Positions 26,916 through 36,541 of a stretch of 64,000 nucleotides of DNA are shown in pieces. Each line of letters starts with the position of its first letter. Position 1 is the stretch's first letter. The notes beneath the pieces were generated by a model. That model did no database searches, had not been told where the DNA came from, and saw nothing but the letters and a program-made list of their open reading frames with translations. The translations under genes were made by a program, and so were the position numbers. This DNA is from Clostridia bacterium. Its GTDB lineage: Bacteria > Bacillota > Clostridia > Acetivibrionales > DSM-27016. The stretch is taken from positions 1 to 64,000 of the forward strand of contig JAOAIJ010000042.1 of the NCBI GenBank assembly GCA_026414765.1, written 5' to 3'.

Positions 26916-28388
26916 TCACACCAAACCCATAAACTCTTCCTTTAAGGCCTCATCCAAATTCTTTACTTTTATTGTTTTCCCAAAGGTATTGCTTTGTATT
27001 GATACCTCAAAATTGAATATCTTCCTTTTACGCTGAAAGATATTTGTTCTCTCCGATGTAGATTGTATATCCCTTACTTTAATTATTGATGTAGTTTTTT
27101 CGAAAGCCTTGCTGCTCATACAAAGCAAATTCATGGCAATACCGGCTGCCGAATTTTTGTATTCAAGAATACCTCTGAACAAAAACACCAGTACTATTAT
27201 CATACTTAAATATCCGTACTCAAACAGAATACTCAAAATTGCAAATAATAAAAACGGTACTGCAAGCGATGATATAATGAATCTTCCAAGAGTCCTCTTC
27301 GGCACTTTTATAAGCTTTCCCTCAAATACAAATTCCGGCAGCAGATTTTTCATAATATCTATTTGCTTTATCTGGCCTGTTATAGGATATAATATGGCTT
27401 CTTCACCCTTTTCATTTCCATATCCTATACTTTCAACATATATTGCTTTCAAACCGCAAAACTGCCTTAACAGATTCTGTTTTATATACACTGCCTTTAT
27501 CTTGCTTATAGGCAATATATAGTTTTTCTTCTCAAGAAGCCCGTAATTTATTATTATATTCTTCCCTGCCCTTTCAGCAGAAAAACCGTAATACTTAATA
27601 AATGTACCTAATACAGAAAATGTAAAGGAAAACATCAAAAATATTAAAATTATTGCCGAAATCGTCAGGGTTAAAGTTGAAACCGACATAGTATTGAATT
27701 CTATCCCACCAAATAAGTTTTCCAGTTTTCTTATATTCTCATCAAGAAAAGTGGATAATATATCATCAAAAAAAGTATATATTGACCCAATAAAAGCTAT
27801 ACCTGCAAATACTGCATTTGAAGTAATGCCTGTTTTTATCAATTCAATATTGGAGACAGTATAGATCTTTTGTTTTTCTTTAGTGATACTGTCTGCCACA
27901 TATTCAGTAACAAAGTTTGCTTCCGTACTGTTTTGTGTCAGTCTTAGAATCTGCTCTCTTAGGAGTTCAGCTTCAGCTTTACCTACGGTAATTGATACCT
28001 CTGAAATTCCTATACTGCTGTTTCCTGTATCAACTTTCAGTGATGCGATGTGTAATACTCTCTGTTTTATGTTCTGGGATATATTTATGGTCTGTATTTT
28101 GCTCAAAGGTATTTCCCTGCTTTTCACAACAAAAACACCTTCTCTTATAACCAAAAATCTCTCACTAATGAAGTACACATTCTTAAACCATTTAGCAACA
28201 AAATAAATAATAACGGCAACAATTATTGTGCCAAAGATAGCCAGCATGGCTCCCGGACTTAGAAAGTCAGACTCCCTATTCTTATAGCGTCCTAAAATAA
28301 TTATGAGCCATGGGACAAAAACTTTTATTATACTGGAGAGAATACTGTCAATAACCGAAAGAAAGTTGTTTCTTCTATAGTTTTCCAT
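26916..28388 (-). CDS. Membrane protein with bacterial PH domains (YdbT-like)
   Basis: A 490-residue protein with several hydrophobic helices and repeated bPH_2 domains: YFISERFLVIREGVF near residue 70, a second copy around YYGFSAERAGKNIIINYG and a third near the C-terminus (SKAFEKTTSIIKV). The pattern matches B. subtilis YdbT. Function unknown; YdbS/YdbT-type pairs have been linked to the cell envelope. The start overlaps the end of the upstream ydbS-like gene by 14 bases. Confidence 0.85.
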   Translation of the reverse strand: MENYRRNNFLSVIDSILSSIIKVFVPWLIIILGRYKNRESDFLSPGAMLAIFGTIIVAVIIYFVAKWFKNVYFISERFLVIREGVFVVKSREIPLSKIQTINISQNIKQRVLHIASLKVDTGNSSIGISEVSITVGKAEAELLREQILRLTQNSTEANFVTEYVADSITKEKQKIYTVSNIELIKTGITSNAVFAGIAFIGSIYTFFDDILSTFLDENIRKLENLFGGIEFNTMSVSTLTLTISAIILIFLMFSFTFSVLGTFIKYYGFSAERAGKNIIINYGLLEKKNYILPISKIKAVYIKQNLLRQFCGLKAIYVESIGYGNEKGEEAILYPITGQIKQIDIMKNLLPEFVFEGKLIKVPKRTLGRFIISSLAVPFLLFAILSILFEYGYLSMIIVLVFLFRGILEYKNSAAGIAMNLLCMSSKAFEKTTSIIKVRDIQSTSERTNIFQRKRKIFNFEVSIQSNTFGKTIKVKNLDEALKEEFMGLV

Positions 28389-28830
28389 CCTCTTCGTCCT
28401 TCATTATACGCTTATTTATACTGCTTACTATTTCCTGTGCTTCTGAGTATAATACTGCTTCAATTTCATGAGACTGTCCTGCCGTAAAAATCGCTATATT
28501 TGCCAGCGAAAATTTTTTCTGTAAAGGCCCTTGTTTTATATCCATATGCTGAATCCTTGAAACAGGAATCAGGGTCCTCTTCCTGAATACTATTCCGTGA
28601 ATGAAATCAATATGCTTTTCTGAGATTCTGTAGGCCCACTGCCTGTACTCGAAAAACGGATGCACTACAGTAATGTAAATACTTATAGCCACGCCGGGAA
28701 TAAGGACAAGATAGCTTGTGAATTTGCCTATAACATAACATACGCTCATAATTATTATTGAAGCAATAACTCCATTAATAACCCACAGCTTTTTTGCTGA
28801 TGGGTGGATTTTTGTATAATTCTCCTCCAT
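28375..28830 (-). CDS. Membrane protein with bacterial PH domain (YdbS-like)
   Basis: A 151-residue protein with two membrane segments (about residues 17-55) followed by one bPH_2 domain (YRISEKHIDFIHGIVFRK, then RIQHMDIKQGPLQ). ATG with AGGAGG upstream. Forms a two-gene unit with the YdbT-like gene. Confidence 0.85.
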   Translation of the reverse strand: MEENYTKIHPSAKKLWVINGVIASIIIMSVCYVIGKFTSYLVLIPGVAISIYITVVHPFFEYRQWAYRISEKHIDFIHGIVFRKRTLIPVSRIQHMDIKQGPLQKKFSLANIAIFTAGQSHEIEAVLYSEAQEIVSSINKRIMKDEEDGKL

Positions 28831-28921
28831 TTAAAGGCCTCCTGATAGCAAATATATTAGATCTGCAAATTTTTTCCACATGAGATACTAATCAAACGCA
28901 TCGTACCGCCAGTACAACAGG

Positions 28922-29476
28922 CTAGTTTACATTATATGCTAAAGGCTCACTATCACAGACAAATTCAGACATTTTACCTTCAAACACACGCACTATACCC
29001 GGTATACTGCAAAATTCCTCAGGAATAATCAGAGATAAATCCTTGCTGAATTCATATATCCCGCTTTCCTGCAAAAGCATAGCAGTAAATTCCGAACAGG
29101 TATATCTGTTTCGCATCTTTATAGGTTTTTTTATTACTATGCCGAAAAATGCAGCTAAATTATACTTATATATTTCACTGTTTTGAATAAATCCGTCCAA
29201 GCGGGTATTAAGCTTATCATAATCAGCATCCTCAATCTCCAATGAAAATATAAGGCACCTCACATTCTTAAAATGCCTGTAAAATCCTTTGTTCAGCTGT
29301 TCTCTTATAAAGCCGCCTACAAGTGGAAAATAAAGCAATTTTCTGCCAAAAGTATAAAACGATTTCATGCTATCGATACTGATAGCTATATGATTGTACT
29401 TTGATCCTGTATATAGCCTGATACCCCTCATAATAAGGGAATCAACCTGAGTCAGAAGCAGATATATCTTCTTCAT
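28922..29476 (-). CDS. Permuted papain-like amidase/peptidase (YiiX/YaeF-like)
   Basis: A 184-residue protein with SKYNHIAISID early (His) and RYTCSEFTAMLLQESG later (Cys). This His-before-Cys order is the circularly permuted NlpC/P60 arrangement. No signal peptide is evident. The true substrate is unknown; relatives act on amide or ester bonds of lipids or cell-wall material. ATG preceded by GGTGAGG. Confidence 0.7.
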   Translation of the reverse strand: MKKIYLLLTQVDSLIMRGIRLYTGSKYNHIAISIDSMKSFYTFGRKLLYFPLVGGFIREQLNKGFYRHFKNVRCLIFSLEIEDADYDKLNTRLDGFIQNSEIYKYNLAAFFGIVIKKPIKMRNRYTCSEFTAMLLQESGIYEFSKDLSLIIPEEFCSIPGIVRVFEGKMSEFVCDSEPLAYNVN

Positions 29477-29629
29477 TGGTTAACCTCACCTGTTGAATTC
29501 TTTATCAATAATATAACATATTACACTATGAATATTAAGTAAAAATATGCCTTACTACAGAAAATGCATACGATTTTTGTATAAAGGCACAATAATTATT
29601 AACCGTATATTTGCAAAGGAGTTACTGTT

Positions 29630-29947
29630 TTGGATACAATAAAGCAAATCATCTGCCCCTTATGTAACAATACCAGCTTTGTAGTAAGGTATGAAGCAAC
29701 ATATGTTTATTCGTATTATATAGATTCAGATGCACCCGGGATAAAAAACAGCCATGAATTCCTTCCCTTCATGTTTGATAACCGTGAGCAAAAGGATTCC
29801 AGACAATACATTGAATGCATCTCGTGTAAAGCCATATATCCGTGTTACTTCAACGAATGGAATTCCGGAATAGGTCAGGTAGACCTGCAAAAGGCAATAA
29901 GCCCAAGTAATGCAGTCCATCCCGGCTTAAACACCCAAGCTCACTGA
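29630..29947 (+). CDS. Hypothetical protein with two CxxC pairs
   Basis: A 105-residue protein I do not recognise. It has CPLC near residue 9 and CISC in the second half, which together could bind one zinc ion, with many aromatic residues between them. The start is TTG with AAAGGAG at good distance. It stands alone between divergent genes. Confidence 0.65.
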   Translation: MDTIKQIICPLCNNTSFVVRYEATYVYSYYIDSDAPGIKNSHEFLPFMFDNREQKDSRQYIECISCKAIYPCYFNEWNSGIGQVDLQKAISPSNAVHPGLNTQAH

Positions 29948-30186
29948 TGACAAATAAATCACATATTTTTGCATACATCCTCAAATAACGTTTTACTTAA
30001 ATATTAATCAAAAATATATTAATTAAGGAACATGTATTATTTTCACGAGAAGTAAGTTAGTTTTTATTGCTTTATGTCGCATTTTGTATTATATTAATAA
30101 TAACTAGCAATTAGATGATAAAAATGTAATATTTTAGCATTCCAAACAATAAGATCAACAATAATTATTTTAAATCGGGGTCAATC

Positions 30187-30990
30187 ATGGATATAGCTAC
30201 ACTTGTAGGAATTATCTTCGGAGTTGTTTGTACAATAATTTCCATTCTTCTTGGAGGAAGCCTCCTTGCATTCTTTGATATTCCATCTATTTTTATAGTT
30301 CTTGGTGGCGGTATAGCTTCTACGCTTATCAGTTATAGAGTAGGCGAAATAGCAAAAGTCATGAAAGTGGTAGCAAATGCCTTTCAAAAAAAAGATAATT
30401 CTCCGGAACCAATAATAACACTTATAGTTGAGCTTGCAAACAAGTCAAGGCGTGAAGGTCTGCTTGCTCTGGAAGCTGATTTGGAAAGAATTGACGATGA
30501 CTTTATCAAGCAATCCATTCAGCTGGTAGTTGACGGTATTGAGGCTGACCTGGTAAGAGAATATATGGAACTGGAAATTGAAAACATGCGTGCGCGCCAT
30601 GCCAAAGGCCAATCCCTGTTTAAAACCATGGGAACTCTTTTTCCGGCTTGGGGTATGATAGGTACTCTGATAGGCCTTATAAATCTGTTAAAAGCTCTTG
30701 ACGATCCCTCAAAAATAGGACCTGCAATGGCCGTTGCACTTATTACAACCTTCTACGGCAGTGTGCTGGCAAACTTTGTTTGCAATCCGATTGCAGGTAA
30801 ACTCAAACTTAAGAGTGATGAAGAGGTTAAGCAGCGAGAGATGATTATAGAAGGAATTATGTCAATTCAAGCAGGCGAAAATCCAAAAATAATCGAATCA
30901 AAGCTAAAGCTGTTTTTGGCCCCTGATAGAAGAAAAATCTACTCATCAAGTATTGAAGCTCCCAGCAATAACCAGGTCGCAAGTAATTAA
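30187..30990 (+). CDS. motA: Flagellar motor stator protein MotA
   Basis: A 267-residue MotA/ExbB-family protein with four membrane segments (residues 1-25, 32-50, about 150-170 and 185-205) and a long cytoplasmic loop rich in charged residues (ANKSRREGLLALE). LFPAWGMIGTLIGLINLL is the conserved TM3 region with its Pro. It forms the proton or sodium channel with MotB. It is first of a two-gene unit, 27 bases before motB; the ribosome binding site is weak (CGGGG). Confidence 0.93.
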   Translation: MDIATLVGIIFGVVCTIISILLGGSLLAFFDIPSIFIVLGGGIASTLISYRVGEIAKVMKVVANAFQKKDNSPEPIITLIVELANKSRREGLLALEADLERIDDDFIKQSIQLVVDGIEADLVREYMELEIENMRARHAKGQSLFKTMGTLFPAWGMIGTLIGLINLLKALDDPSKIGPAMAVALITTFYGSVLANFVCNPIAGKLKLKSDEEVKQREMIIEGIMSIQAGENPKIIESKLKLFLAPDRRKIYSSSIEAPSNNQVASN

Positions 30991-31017
30991 TCCAAGTAAC
31001 CAGACAGGAGTGATGTC

Positions 31018-31800
31018 ATGAGAAAAAGAAATCGTACTGAAGAGGAAGTTTCTGAAGGCGCTCCGGAATGGATAGTTACGTATAGCGATTTGGTTACACT
31101 CCTTCTCACATTTTTCATTTTGCTTTTTTCAATGGCTACACTTGACAAACAGAAATTTGAAGAAATAGCTAATTCCCTCCGTTCAAGCTTTTTAAAAGTC
31201 AGCAACGGTGAAAGGTTTGATTATAATAAAGGGAAAAGCGTCATAGGTATTACACCATATGATAATGCAAAAACTGCTGGAGAGCAAGGTGAAGAGCAAA
31301 AGAAAAAGGAAGGCCCAGAGAAAGATAACGAAAAAAAGAATGAAGAAAACGCACATGCGCTTCAAAGTGTAAAAATAGAAATAGAAGAAGCCATTTCTGA
31401 ACTTGGACTTCGTGATCATGTTAAAATTCTGGAGGACAAGGATCAGATCATACTAAGGCTGGATTCGGTTATCCTTTTCAACTCAGGAAGTGCCGAAATA
31501 AAACCATCCGGCAAAGATATCCTTAAAAAAATGGGGATAATGTTCCAGAAGTTGAATAATGAAATACTTGTACAAGGGCATACGGACAATTTACCCATAA
31601 ATACGCCCCTATTCCCTTCAAACTGGGAATTATCTACCAAAAGGGCCACAAATGTTGTGCTTTACCTGATTGATGCTTGTTCACTAAAGCCTTCCAGCCT
31701 GACAGCGACAGGAAATGGTGAATTTAAGCCTATAGCTCCTAATGACAGCGAACAAAACAGACAAAAGAACAGAAGAATCGATATAGTAATTAGCAAATAA
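31018..31800 (+). CDS. motB: Flagellar motor stator protein MotB
   Basis: A 260-residue MotB with EWIVTYSDLVTLLLTFFILLF as the single membrane helix, in which the Asp of YSD is the ion-carrying residue, a charged linker (about residues 85-120) and a C-terminal OmpA-like peptidoglycan-binding domain (VQGHTDNLPI, ATNVVLYL, NRRIDIVI). ATG with CAGGAGTG upstream. Confidence 0.94.
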   Translation: MRKRNRTEEEVSEGAPEWIVTYSDLVTLLLTFFILLFSMATLDKQKFEEIANSLRSSFLKVSNGERFDYNKGKSVIGITPYDNAKTAGEQGEEQKKKEGPEKDNEKKNEENAHALQSVKIEIEEAISELGLRDHVKILEDKDQIILRLDSVILFNSGSAEIKPSGKDILKKMGIMFQKLNNEILVQGHTDNLPINTPLFPSNWELSTKRATNVVLYLIDACSLKPSSLTATGNGEFKPIAPNDSEQNRQKNRRIDIVISK

Positions 31801-31831
31801 CAGTAATTTCCTGTTCGCTGCATGACTCAGG

Positions 31832-32530
31832 CTATGCCTTACGATTTATAACCACGATAGTGCCAAGCCAAAAGACGTGAATTGCCGCAGCAGCTGATAT
31901 GGATAGTACTCCGGGATTGTATACGATTTTTGATATCCAATAAAATGGTAACAATCCTGCAATCATACTTATCCACTTTATGCCCAGTAGGTCTGCCAGA
32001 CAAAATACGAAAGATGCACTTAGCGCTTTAGAGTAAGTGAGTCCTTTGACCTTATCATCTGCCACGTTGAAAAGCAGCAAGCTTATGATAATTCCCTCCA
32101 CCCCTGACAGGATTGATATGAAAATAAGAGCAGGAAGACTTATATAGTATACATCAAGAACAAAATATCCGATAAATGTATATATAACCCCTCCGGCAAA
32201 AGGTATAGCAAGTCTGTTTGCAATATACCCCTTATATCCTACAGGTGTTACAGACATTAATTCATAGATCTTCTCATCCCGGTCGTCAATCATTAAGAAC
32301 CCGGCAACAGTTCCCAGCATTCCGGGTGACATTAAAAAAACAAATGTAAGTATATATCCGTAGTATCTAAAAAAATCAAACCCTGTATACTCGGAAATCA
32401 AAGGCATAATAAAGGCAATGAAAAGTTTGAATACGGTAAATATGAACAATGGTATAAGCATAAAGAGAATCATTACAGGTTCACGCAAAATTTGCTTAAA
32501 ATCGGCCTTCATATGCACTAAGTTGATCAT
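31832..32530 (-). CDS. ABC transporter permease (second of pair)
   Basis: A 232-residue membrane protein with about six helices, of the ABC-2 type seen with fluoroquinolone/bacitracin-type exporters. I use the ATG at 32,530, preceded by GGAGGTTG; a TTG three codons earlier overlaps that site. It follows the other permease gene by 5 bases and shares its ATPase. Confidence 0.8.
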   Translation of the reverse strand: MINLVHMKADFKQILREPVMILFMLIPLFIFTVFKLFIAFIMPLISEYTGFDFFRYYGYILTFVFLMSPGMLGTVAGFLMIDDRDEKIYELMSVTPVGYKGYIANRLAIPFAGGVIYTFIGYFVLDVYYISLPALIFISILSGVEGIIISLLLFNVADDKVKGLTYSKALSASFVFCLADLLGIKWISMIAGLLPFYWISKIVYNPGVLSISAAAAIHVFWLGTIVVINRKA

Positions 32531-32535
32531 TATGT

Positions 32536-33228
32536 TCAACCTCCGTATACTATTTTTTCACTGAATATTTTTCCCACCAGAAAAAACATGAATATATCAA
32601 ACATAATCAGGTAAAAAATCTGAGCCAGTGCACTAGCAGCCTCAACTCCGTTAAAAGCTCCATATACGATATTTAACCCAGCCATACTAGGAAAAACGCT
32701 AAAGACCCACGAGTATTCAAAGCCAAGAAGTGAAAAGCACGGTAATACTATAAACAACATATACGGAACGGATTTTAGAAGATATTGGTTTATATTCCTG
32801 CACCCTGCTGCAACAATAAACCCATAAAGTGTAAAGAAAACAGAAGAAAGCAGTACTCCTGCAATCAGCAAAAAATAATTTACACTTCCCTTATATACCA
32901 TTGCCGTAAGGGCAAATCCGGCGATTATAGCAAGGGTTGAAAGTGAGATAACCTTTGCAGCAAGATACTCCATTGATCTAAGAGGAGTAACAACAACATA
33001 ATCTAAAACTCCTTGTACTTTTTCCAGCATAACTATACCACCTATAAAGAAAAAGCCTACTATAGTAGGGTCACTAAATACTACTATCGGTACAACTATT
33101 TTGTGAAACTTATCAGGTATTTGGCCTAATACTATCATATATACCAAAGTCAGAAATACATAAACAGCATAAAAACCTTGCTTAATCTGAAACCTTACAT
33201 CCGCCTCTACGGCGCTTAACACTCTCAT
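32536..33228 (-). CDS. ABC transporter permease (first of pair)
   Basis: A 230-residue ABC-2-type membrane protein with six predicted helices; VVTPLRSMEYLAAKVISL is the coupling-helix region typical of the family. AAGGAGG precedes the ATG. It lies between the ATPase and the second permease genes in a leftward unit headed by a TetR gene. Confidence 0.82.
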   Translation of the reverse strand: MRVLSAVEADVRFQIKQGFYAVYVFLTLVYMIVLGQIPDKFHKIVVPIVVFSDPTIVGFFFIGGIVMLEKVQGVLDYVVVTPLRSMEYLAAKVISLSTLAIIAGFALTAMVYKGSVNYFLLIAGVLLSSVFFTLYGFIVAAGCRNINQYLLKSVPYMLFIVLPCFSLLGFEYSWVFSVFPSMAGLNIVYGAFNGVEAASALAQIFYLIMFDIFMFFLVGKIFSEKIVYGG

Positions 33229-33257
33229 ACTTACCTCCTTGTAACCGGTATCCTGAC

Positions 33258-34112
33258 TTACATCAGTTCCCTTCCTGTCATTCTGATAAAAATATCCTCC
33301 AAAGTAGCTTCCTGACTATGAATGGTTTTTATTTCACAAGACTTTAACAACTCAAAAAAACTGCTGTTTTCCTTCAGTCCGTTCAGATCAAACTCCGACG
33401 CTTTGCAGCCTTCAGTATCATAATACTCGACCTTTACTCTTTTTTTTCCCTGCTTAACCATTAATTCCTTAGGGTTGTCGATTATAGGTATTTTACCATC
33501 TACAATAAATGCTATCCTGTCACACAACTGTTCAGCAACAGTCATATTATGTGTTGTCAGGAAGATCGTTTTCCCTCTGCCCTTTAAATCAAGAATAATA
33601 TCTTTAATAATTTTCGCATTTACAGGATCAAGGCCTGATGTAGGCTCATCCAAAAACAAAAGCTCTGGATCATGCATAATAGCACGAATGAAATTCAGCC
33701 TCATCTTCATGCCTTTTGAAAAACCTTCAACTTTCTTATCTCTGTCAGGAAGTAAACCGACCCTATCCAGAAGACTATCAATATCACTCGTCCCGTTTTC
33801 ATAGTAAGCCCCAATTAGCTTAAGATTTTCTGCTGCAGTAAGCTTTTGATACAGGTTGGGAAAATCAAAAGCAACTCCTATTTGTTCAAAAAAATCTTTT
33901 CCCCATTTTCTTCTTTCCTTACCCAGCACTTCTACACTTCCGGAATATCCTCTCAATAATCCGATTATAATCCTTTGTGTAGTAGTTTTGCCTGCACCGC
34001 TGGGTCCTAAAAAGCCGAATACTTCTCCCTTGCTTATTTCAAAATCTATACCCTTGACTGCTTTTGTACCGGTTTTGGGATATGAAAACTCAAGCTTTCT
34101 GATTTTTAGCAT
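33258..34112 (-). CDS. ABC transporter ATPase
   Basis: A 284-residue ATPase with Walker A GPSGAGKTT, the signature in FSKGMKMRLNFIRA (non-canonical SKGMK in place of SGGQ), Walker B LLFLDEPTSGLDP and H-loop TTHNM. I choose the ATG at 34,112 because GAGGTGG precedes it and the protein then starts at MLKIRKLEFSYP, the normal beginning of the domain. With the two permeases it forms an ABC-2 exporter, probably controlled by the upstream TetR protein. Confidence 0.9.
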   Translation of the reverse strand: MLKIRKLEFSYPKTGTKAVKGIDFEISKGEVFGFLGPSGAGKTTTQRIIIGLLRGYSGSVEVLGKERRKWGKDFFEQIGVAFDFPNLYQKLTAAENLKLIGAYYENGTSDIDSLLDRVGLLPDRDKKVEGFSKGMKMRLNFIRAIMHDPELLFLDEPTSGLDPVNAKIIKDIILDLKGRGKTIFLTTHNMTVAEQLCDRIAFIVDGKIPIIDNPKELMVKQGKKRVKVEYYDTEGCKASEFDLNGLKENSSFFELLKSCEIKTIHSQEATLEDIFIRMTGRELM

Positions 34113-34193
34113 ATATACCACCTCATAAAATATCACATGTTCTTTTTTACTTGAAAAAAATTTTCCTTGCCCTTCCATTCTACTGATCAAATA

Positions 34194-34811
34194 CTATTTC
34201 CAGTTTCCCAGCAGGCCCATTACACCGATGAAATGAAGGAGCATATATTCAGCCAACAGTTCTTTTCTGGTTTGTTCATCCTTACACCTCTTTAATACTG
34301 CAACAACTCCATTTAGAATCTGCTCAGCAATGATTTCTCCCAAAGCTTCTCCTGTATTTATAGATGTATTAACGTTCATGTGCTCAGCAAAATGATCTTT
34401 TAGCAGATCGATCATTTTCATTCGGGTGTTTTCATATCTTGTTCCCTTACTGCTTTCTATAAGCAAAACAAATCTGTCAGAAAAAGACGGCATTACACTG
34501 TTTAGTAGTTGCTGAAGCACCTTTCGCCATTCCGACACATCCGAAATCTGCCAGAGATAGTCCGGTCTTTCCACTTTATCATGGTTCTCAATAAAATATA
34601 TAAATTTTTTATACTCACTATCAACTAAAGCACCAAACAAATCTTCCTTGTTTCTAAAGTAATTATAGAAATTCCCGATCGTAGTCCCTGCCAATTTAAC
34701 AATTTTTCTGACAGAGGCATTTGCAAACCCCTTATCGATAAACTCTTTCTCAGCTTCACACAGTATAGCGTTCCTGACTTCATCCTTTTTTATCTGAACA
34801 ATAAAAATCAC
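34194..34811 (-). CDS. TetR-family transcriptional regulator
   Basis: A 205-residue protein with a TetR N-terminal helix-turn-helix: FANASVRKIVKLAGTTIGNFYNYFRNK compressed in residues 27-55. The C-terminal ligand domain is unrecognised. The first codon is uncertain (GTG within GGGCGGGTG is taken). It is cotranscribed with, and likely represses, the ABC exporter that follows. Confidence 0.85.
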   Translation of the reverse strand: MIFIVQIKKDEVRNAILCEAEKEFIDKGFANASVRKIVKLAGTTIGNFYNYFRNKEDLFGALVDSEYKKFIYFIENHDKVERPDYLWQISDVSEWRKVLQQLLNSVMPSFSDRFVLLIESSKGTRYENTRMKMIDLLKDHFAEHMNVNTSINTGEALGEIIAEQILNGVVAVLKRCKDEQTRKELLAEYMLLHFIGVMGLLGNWK

Positions 34812-34854
34812 CCGCCCTTTTTTATGATAGCAAGTTTTTTACAATATGTCAAAT

Positions 34855-34889
34855 AAACAGCCATAAGGATATACTCCTTATGGCTGTTT
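34855..34889 (-). terminator. Rho-independent terminator after the SPFH gene
   Basis: AAACAGCCATAAGGA pairs perfectly with TCCTTATGGCTGTTT around a five-base loop, directly after the SPFH stop codon. Confidence 0.88.
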
Positions 34890-34896
34890 GATAATT

Positions 34897-35832
34897 TTAT
34901 TCTACTATTTCAGTTCCCTTCTTATCCATCAAAGCTGTCAGCGAAGTTGCCAAACCTGCTATTCCTTGGATCTCCGACGGGATAATAATCTTTGTCGCCT
35001 TACCGTCTGCAACCTTCTCCAATGCTTCCAGACTCTTGATTGTAATGACGGCTTTGTTTGGATTGGCTTCATTTAGCATTCTGAGTCCTTCAGCTGTAGC
35101 CTTTTGAACTTTGAGAATAGCTTCAGCCTCACCCTCCGCAGATCTGATAGCAGCTTCCTTCTGAGCCTCTGCTTTTAAAATCGCAGCCTGTTTCTCAGCT
35201 TCTGCATCCAATATTGCTGATTCCTTCCTACCCTCTGCAACAAGAATAGCGGATTTCTTTTCCCCTTCAGCCCGGAGAATGGATTCCCTACGTTCTCTTT
35301 CCGCTTTCATCTGCTTTTCCATTGCATCCTGAATTTCCTTTGGCGGTATTATGTTTTTCAGCTCCACTCTGTTGATTTTTATACCCCACGGATCTGTAGC
35401 ATCATCCAGAATTGCTCTCATTTTTGTGTTTACTGTATCGCGGGACGTAAGCGTTTCATCCAGCTCCAAATCACCAATAATGTTCCTTAAAGTTGTTGCT
35501 GTAAGGTTTTCTATAGCAGACATAGGATTTTCAACACCATAAACATACATCTTCGGATCAGTTATCTGAAAATATACAACCGTATCAATCTGCATAGTAA
35601 CATTATCCTTAGTAATAACAGGCTGTGGAGGAAAATCAACCACCTGTTCCTTTAACGAAACAGCCTTTGCTATCCTGTCTATCAAAGGTATTTTCACATG
35701 CAGGCCTACACTCCATGTAGTCAAATACGCCCCAAGCCTTTCTACTACATAGGCATGCGCTTGCGGTACAACCCTTACGTTAGCTGCAATAAGAAATAGT
35801 GCAACTATAGCTAGTATAATTATAATCCACAT
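34897..35832 (-). CDS. SPFH/band-7 protein (QmcA/stomatin-like)
   Basis: A 311-residue protein with an N-terminal membrane helix (residues 2-20), the band-7 domain (VPQAHAYVVERLGAY through DPWGIKINRVELKNI) and a long Ala/Glu/Lys coiled coil with repeated AEGEKKSAILVAEG-type units. Such proteins form membrane microdomain scaffolds. It is paired with an NfeD-type gene 27 bases upstream, the usual partner. ATG with GAGGGGG upstream. Confidence 0.92.
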   Translation of the reverse strand: MWIIIILAIVALFLIAANVRVVPQAHAYVVERLGAYLTTWSVGLHVKIPLIDRIAKAVSLKEQVVDFPPQPVITKDNVTMQIDTVVYFQITDPKMYVYGVENPMSAIENLTATTLRNIIGDLELDETLTSRDTVNTKMRAILDDATDPWGIKINRVELKNIIPPKEIQDAMEKQMKAERERRESILRAEGEKKSAILVAEGRKESAILDAEAEKQAAILKAEAQKEAAIRSAEGEAEAILKVQKATAEGLRMLNEANPNKAVITIKSLEALEKVADGKATKIIIPSEIQGIAGLATSLTALMDKKGTEIVE

Positions 35833-35859
35833 TTTGTTACCCCCTCGTTCTTTCAGTTT

Positions 35860-36306
35860 TTATACACTGACTTTTTTTACTATAAGCTTGACACCGGAAA
35901 TATCCAGTACTTCAACTACTTCATTTGCAGGAATATTATCATTATCAGAAGATCTGGCAGACCATACCAGCCCGGATATCTTTACCTGGCCGTAACCGTT
36001 TATGTTATCGATGGTTTCAGTTACTACACCTTTTTTTCCTATCAATCTGTCCGCATTTGTTTTCTCTGTCTTGAGTTTCAGGTACTTTACCACAATCGGT
36101 CTTGTATAGTATAGAAGTATACCTGATGAAATAATAAATATTATTACCTGCCAAACAAATGAAAGTCCTATCAAAGACCCGATCATGGCAAATAGTGCTC
36201 CTATTGAAAACCAGAGCGTAACGATCCCCAGAGTAAATGCCTCAATAATTGCCAGCACTACAGCGATAACCAACCATAAAGCAGAATGTGGAATCCCTTC
36301 AGGCAT
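35860..36306 (-). CDS. NfeD-like membrane protein
   Basis: A 148-residue short NfeD with three membrane helices in the first 75 residues and a C-terminal OB-fold (LIGKKGVVTETI, GQVKISGLVWSARS). It lacks the ClpP-like domain of long NfeD forms. Usual partner of the SPFH protein encoded next to it; GGGGGAGG precedes the ATG. Confidence 0.9.
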   Translation of the reverse strand: MPEGIPHSALWLVIAVVLAIIEAFTLGIVTLWFSIGALFAMIGSLIGLSFVWQVIIFIISSGILLYYTRPIVVKYLKLKTEKTNADRLIGKKGVVTETIDNINGYGQVKISGLVWSARSSDNDNIPANEVVEVLDISGVKLIVKKVSV

Positions 36307-36541
36307 AATTATCCTCCCCCTTCAATACAGCAATCATAAGTAACTGCAAAACCTTTACTACGACTTTATCAAGTTTATAAACTCACTACTAAATTATACA
36401 CAAAACATTGCATTTCCTTCAATGGCTAATACTATATTTTTTGGGTAACAAACATCTTATTATATCTGCACTGCAGTAAATGACAGTATGAAAACAGGTT
36501 TAAACCAGCTATGCTATATAGAAATATATAAAATGCCTTAA

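Noticed and set aside
30181..30387. Minus-strand frame over the start of motA
   Set aside because: Shadow of the MotA reading frame with no ribosome binding site or family match.
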